This document shows positions 6,860 to 8,005 of a stretch of 8,005 bases of DNA, one piece after another. The notes below the pieces were generated by a model. It ran no database searches, had not been told where the DNA came from, and saw only the letters and a program-made list of their open reading frames with translations. Source of the stretch: Bacteroidota bacterium (GTDB taxonomy: Bacteria; Bacteroidota; Bacteroidia; Chitinophagales; Chitinophagaceae); the NCBI GenBank assembly GCA_023396345.1, contig JAEWWO010000055.1:1-8005 (forward strand), read 5' to 3'. The position numbers and the translations under genes are program-made. Each line of letters starts with the position of its first letter. The first letter of the stretch is position 1.

Positions 6860-8005
6860 TCAATTATTTTCTAATACTTTTTTTATAAAAGGTATCATTC
6901 TTATATAAGATGCTGCACCCTGATGGTTAACATCTGCCCGTAAAACTTTCGTCAACTCCTCTTTGGCTGTATCATATTCACCCAAGCCTAAATACCCAAG
7001 CCCTATAAGGTATTGTGCATGAGTTTTATTTCTTTTATCTAAATCAGCATCGAAGACAAGTAAATCGGGTAACGAGACAGCAAAATAATCAATAGTAACT
7101 TTATCATTATAATGTTTCTTTCCGAAGTCTATAAGTTTTTGAAATATTAATCTGCCTTTCTCTATTTCATTTAATTTATACCATGCTAATCCCTGATAAA
7201 ATATTTTATCAGGTTGAGGATCGTTATAATAGATTGCCTGCACCGGTTCGCTGACACCGATTGTGGCTTTCAGGAGATTCTCTTTTGCTTTTTCTATATT
7301 GTTCAAACCTTGCAACGCTATAGCTTTCAGGAAGTAAAGGTCATTTTCCTGAGCATTATACAATTTCCCTTCTCCGAGATTTTGCGGATATTCTTCCAGC
7401 GAGGCTAAAAGTTGTAAGGCTAATTCATAATCTTTATCAGTTATTGCTTTTTTAGTAAGTTCAGTATAACATAATATAAACTGCCCTAATACTTTTCCTT
7501 CACCGCCTTCCCACGGATGGAATTTTCTTTTAGCAAGAAGTTCTTTTGCTTTATTGAACTCTTCCAGATTGTTGTAAAGTGTAATTCTTTCTAAATACAA
7601 ATCATCTCTGCTTCCTGTAAGTTCTATATGCTTTTCCAAAAACTGAAGCCTTTCTGTAAAAGACTTTCCCATTATCTTATACAATTGATCTAACTCCATT
7701 AAGACACGTGCGTCTGTTTCATCTAACGAAAAAGCTTTCTCTAAATAAATCAAAGCTTTATTTTTGTCATTTTTTTTATTGAAATAAGCTAAAGACAAAT
7801 TTCTAAAAGGCGTTGCAAATTTATCGTCCAACTCTACAGACTTTTCCCAACACATTATAGCATCGTCATACTGTCTTTTATCATACCACAAATTGCCCAA
7901 ATAATAATAAGCTTTGGCATCTTTCGGCTTAAGTAGTATAGCTTTTCTAAAAATATTTATTTCCTCCAACTTATTGGGAAACACGTAATCTGCCGGCAAA
8001 ACAGA
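6860..8005 (-). CDS. TPR-repeat protein, C-terminal part (DUF5107/TPR-like, cut by the window edge)
   Basis: The 5' end lies beyond the window; 381 residues and a TGA stop are present. The frame is open to base 8005, so the TTG at 7999 is an internal leucine, not a start. The visible part is almost all helical repeats. The clearest TPR is AKAYYYLGNLWYDKRQYDDAI (from residue 30), followed by a second at 63-94, weaker ones at about 97-160 and 221-246, another at 267-292, and a last one, THAQYLIGLGYLGLGEYDTAKEEL (328-351). Two loops share the pattern P-x3-GEGK (P164-K171 and P207-K214). The opening PADYVFPNKLEEINIFRKAI and the FHPWEGGEGK segment resemble, from memory, the C-terminal half of large DUF5107-plus-TPR proteins whose N-terminal domain may bind carbohydrate. 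No signal peptide or membrane segment can be judged. The partner and function are unknown. Its place 21 bp ahead of a sugar porter suggests a role in sugar uptake or metabolism, which is inference. Confidence 0.8.
   Translation of the reverse strand, partial: SVLPADYVFPNKLEEINIFRKAILLKPKDAKAYYYLGNLWYDKRQYDDAIMCWEKSVELDDKFATPFRNLSLAYFNKKNDKNKALIYLEKAFSLDETDARVLMELDQLYKIMGKSFTERLQFLEKHIELTGSRDDLYLERITLYNNLEEFNKAKELLAKRKFHPWEGGEGKVLGQFILCYTELTKKAITDKDYELALQLLASLEEYPQNLGEGKLYNAQENDLYFLKAIALQGLNNIEKAKENLLKATIGVSEPVQAIYYNDPQPDKIFYQGLAWYKLNEIEKGRLIFQKLIDFGKKHYNDKVTIDYFAVSLPDLLVFDADLDKRNKTHAQYLIGLGYLGLGEYDTAKEELTKVLRADVNHQGAASYIRMIPFIKKVLENN

Noticed and set aside
7997..7999. TTG as the start codon of the TPR protein
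   Set aside because: The frame continues open through the last base of the window, and the visible part begins in the middle of a repeat region, so the true start lies outside.

Overview
The window looks like Bacteroidota DNA, most plausibly a Chitinophagaceae- or Sphingobacteriales-type genome. It is AT-rich, it carries a SusC/SusD outer-membrane pair, its genes lack clear Shine-Dalgarno sequences, and it has a Bacteroidota-type -7 promoter element (TAnnTTTG). The rank below phylum is a guess. All five genes lie on the minus strand, so they read from high to low coordinates. The first and last genes in the transcription direction are cut by the window edges.

Right half (8005 to about 5452), unit 1. 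A TPR-repeat protein (C-terminal 381 residues present, resembling the C-terminal half of DUF5107/TPR proteins) is followed after 21 bp by a sugar-porter-family MFS transporter. The unit ends in a strong intrinsic terminator (11-bp stem, UACG loop, U-tract) just past the transporter stop codon.

Intergenic region 5285-5503 (219 bp). Besides the terminator it holds a 19-bp near-palindrome (5407-5425), a probable promoter (-7 element at 5373-5380, weak -33 at 5400-5402) and a leader with two adjacent inverted repeats, one ending four bases before the susC start codon.

Left half (5284 to 1), unit 2. susC-like TonB-dependent transporter, 50-bp gap, susD-like lipoprotein, 46-bp gap, and the N-terminal 211 residues of a secreted GH36-type alpha-galactosidase. 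Together they read as a small polysaccharide-utilization locus.

Working model (inference): the SusC/SusD complex imports alpha-galactose-containing oligosaccharides across the outer membrane, the GH36 enzyme removes galactose in the periplasm, and the sugar porter upstream could take the freed monosaccharide across the inner membrane. No regulator gene, RNA gene, mobile element or CRISPR array is visible. The most interesting parts are the unexplained regulatory structure before susC and the uncharacterised TPR protein paired with the sugar porter. I do not see strong evidence for a wholly new system.
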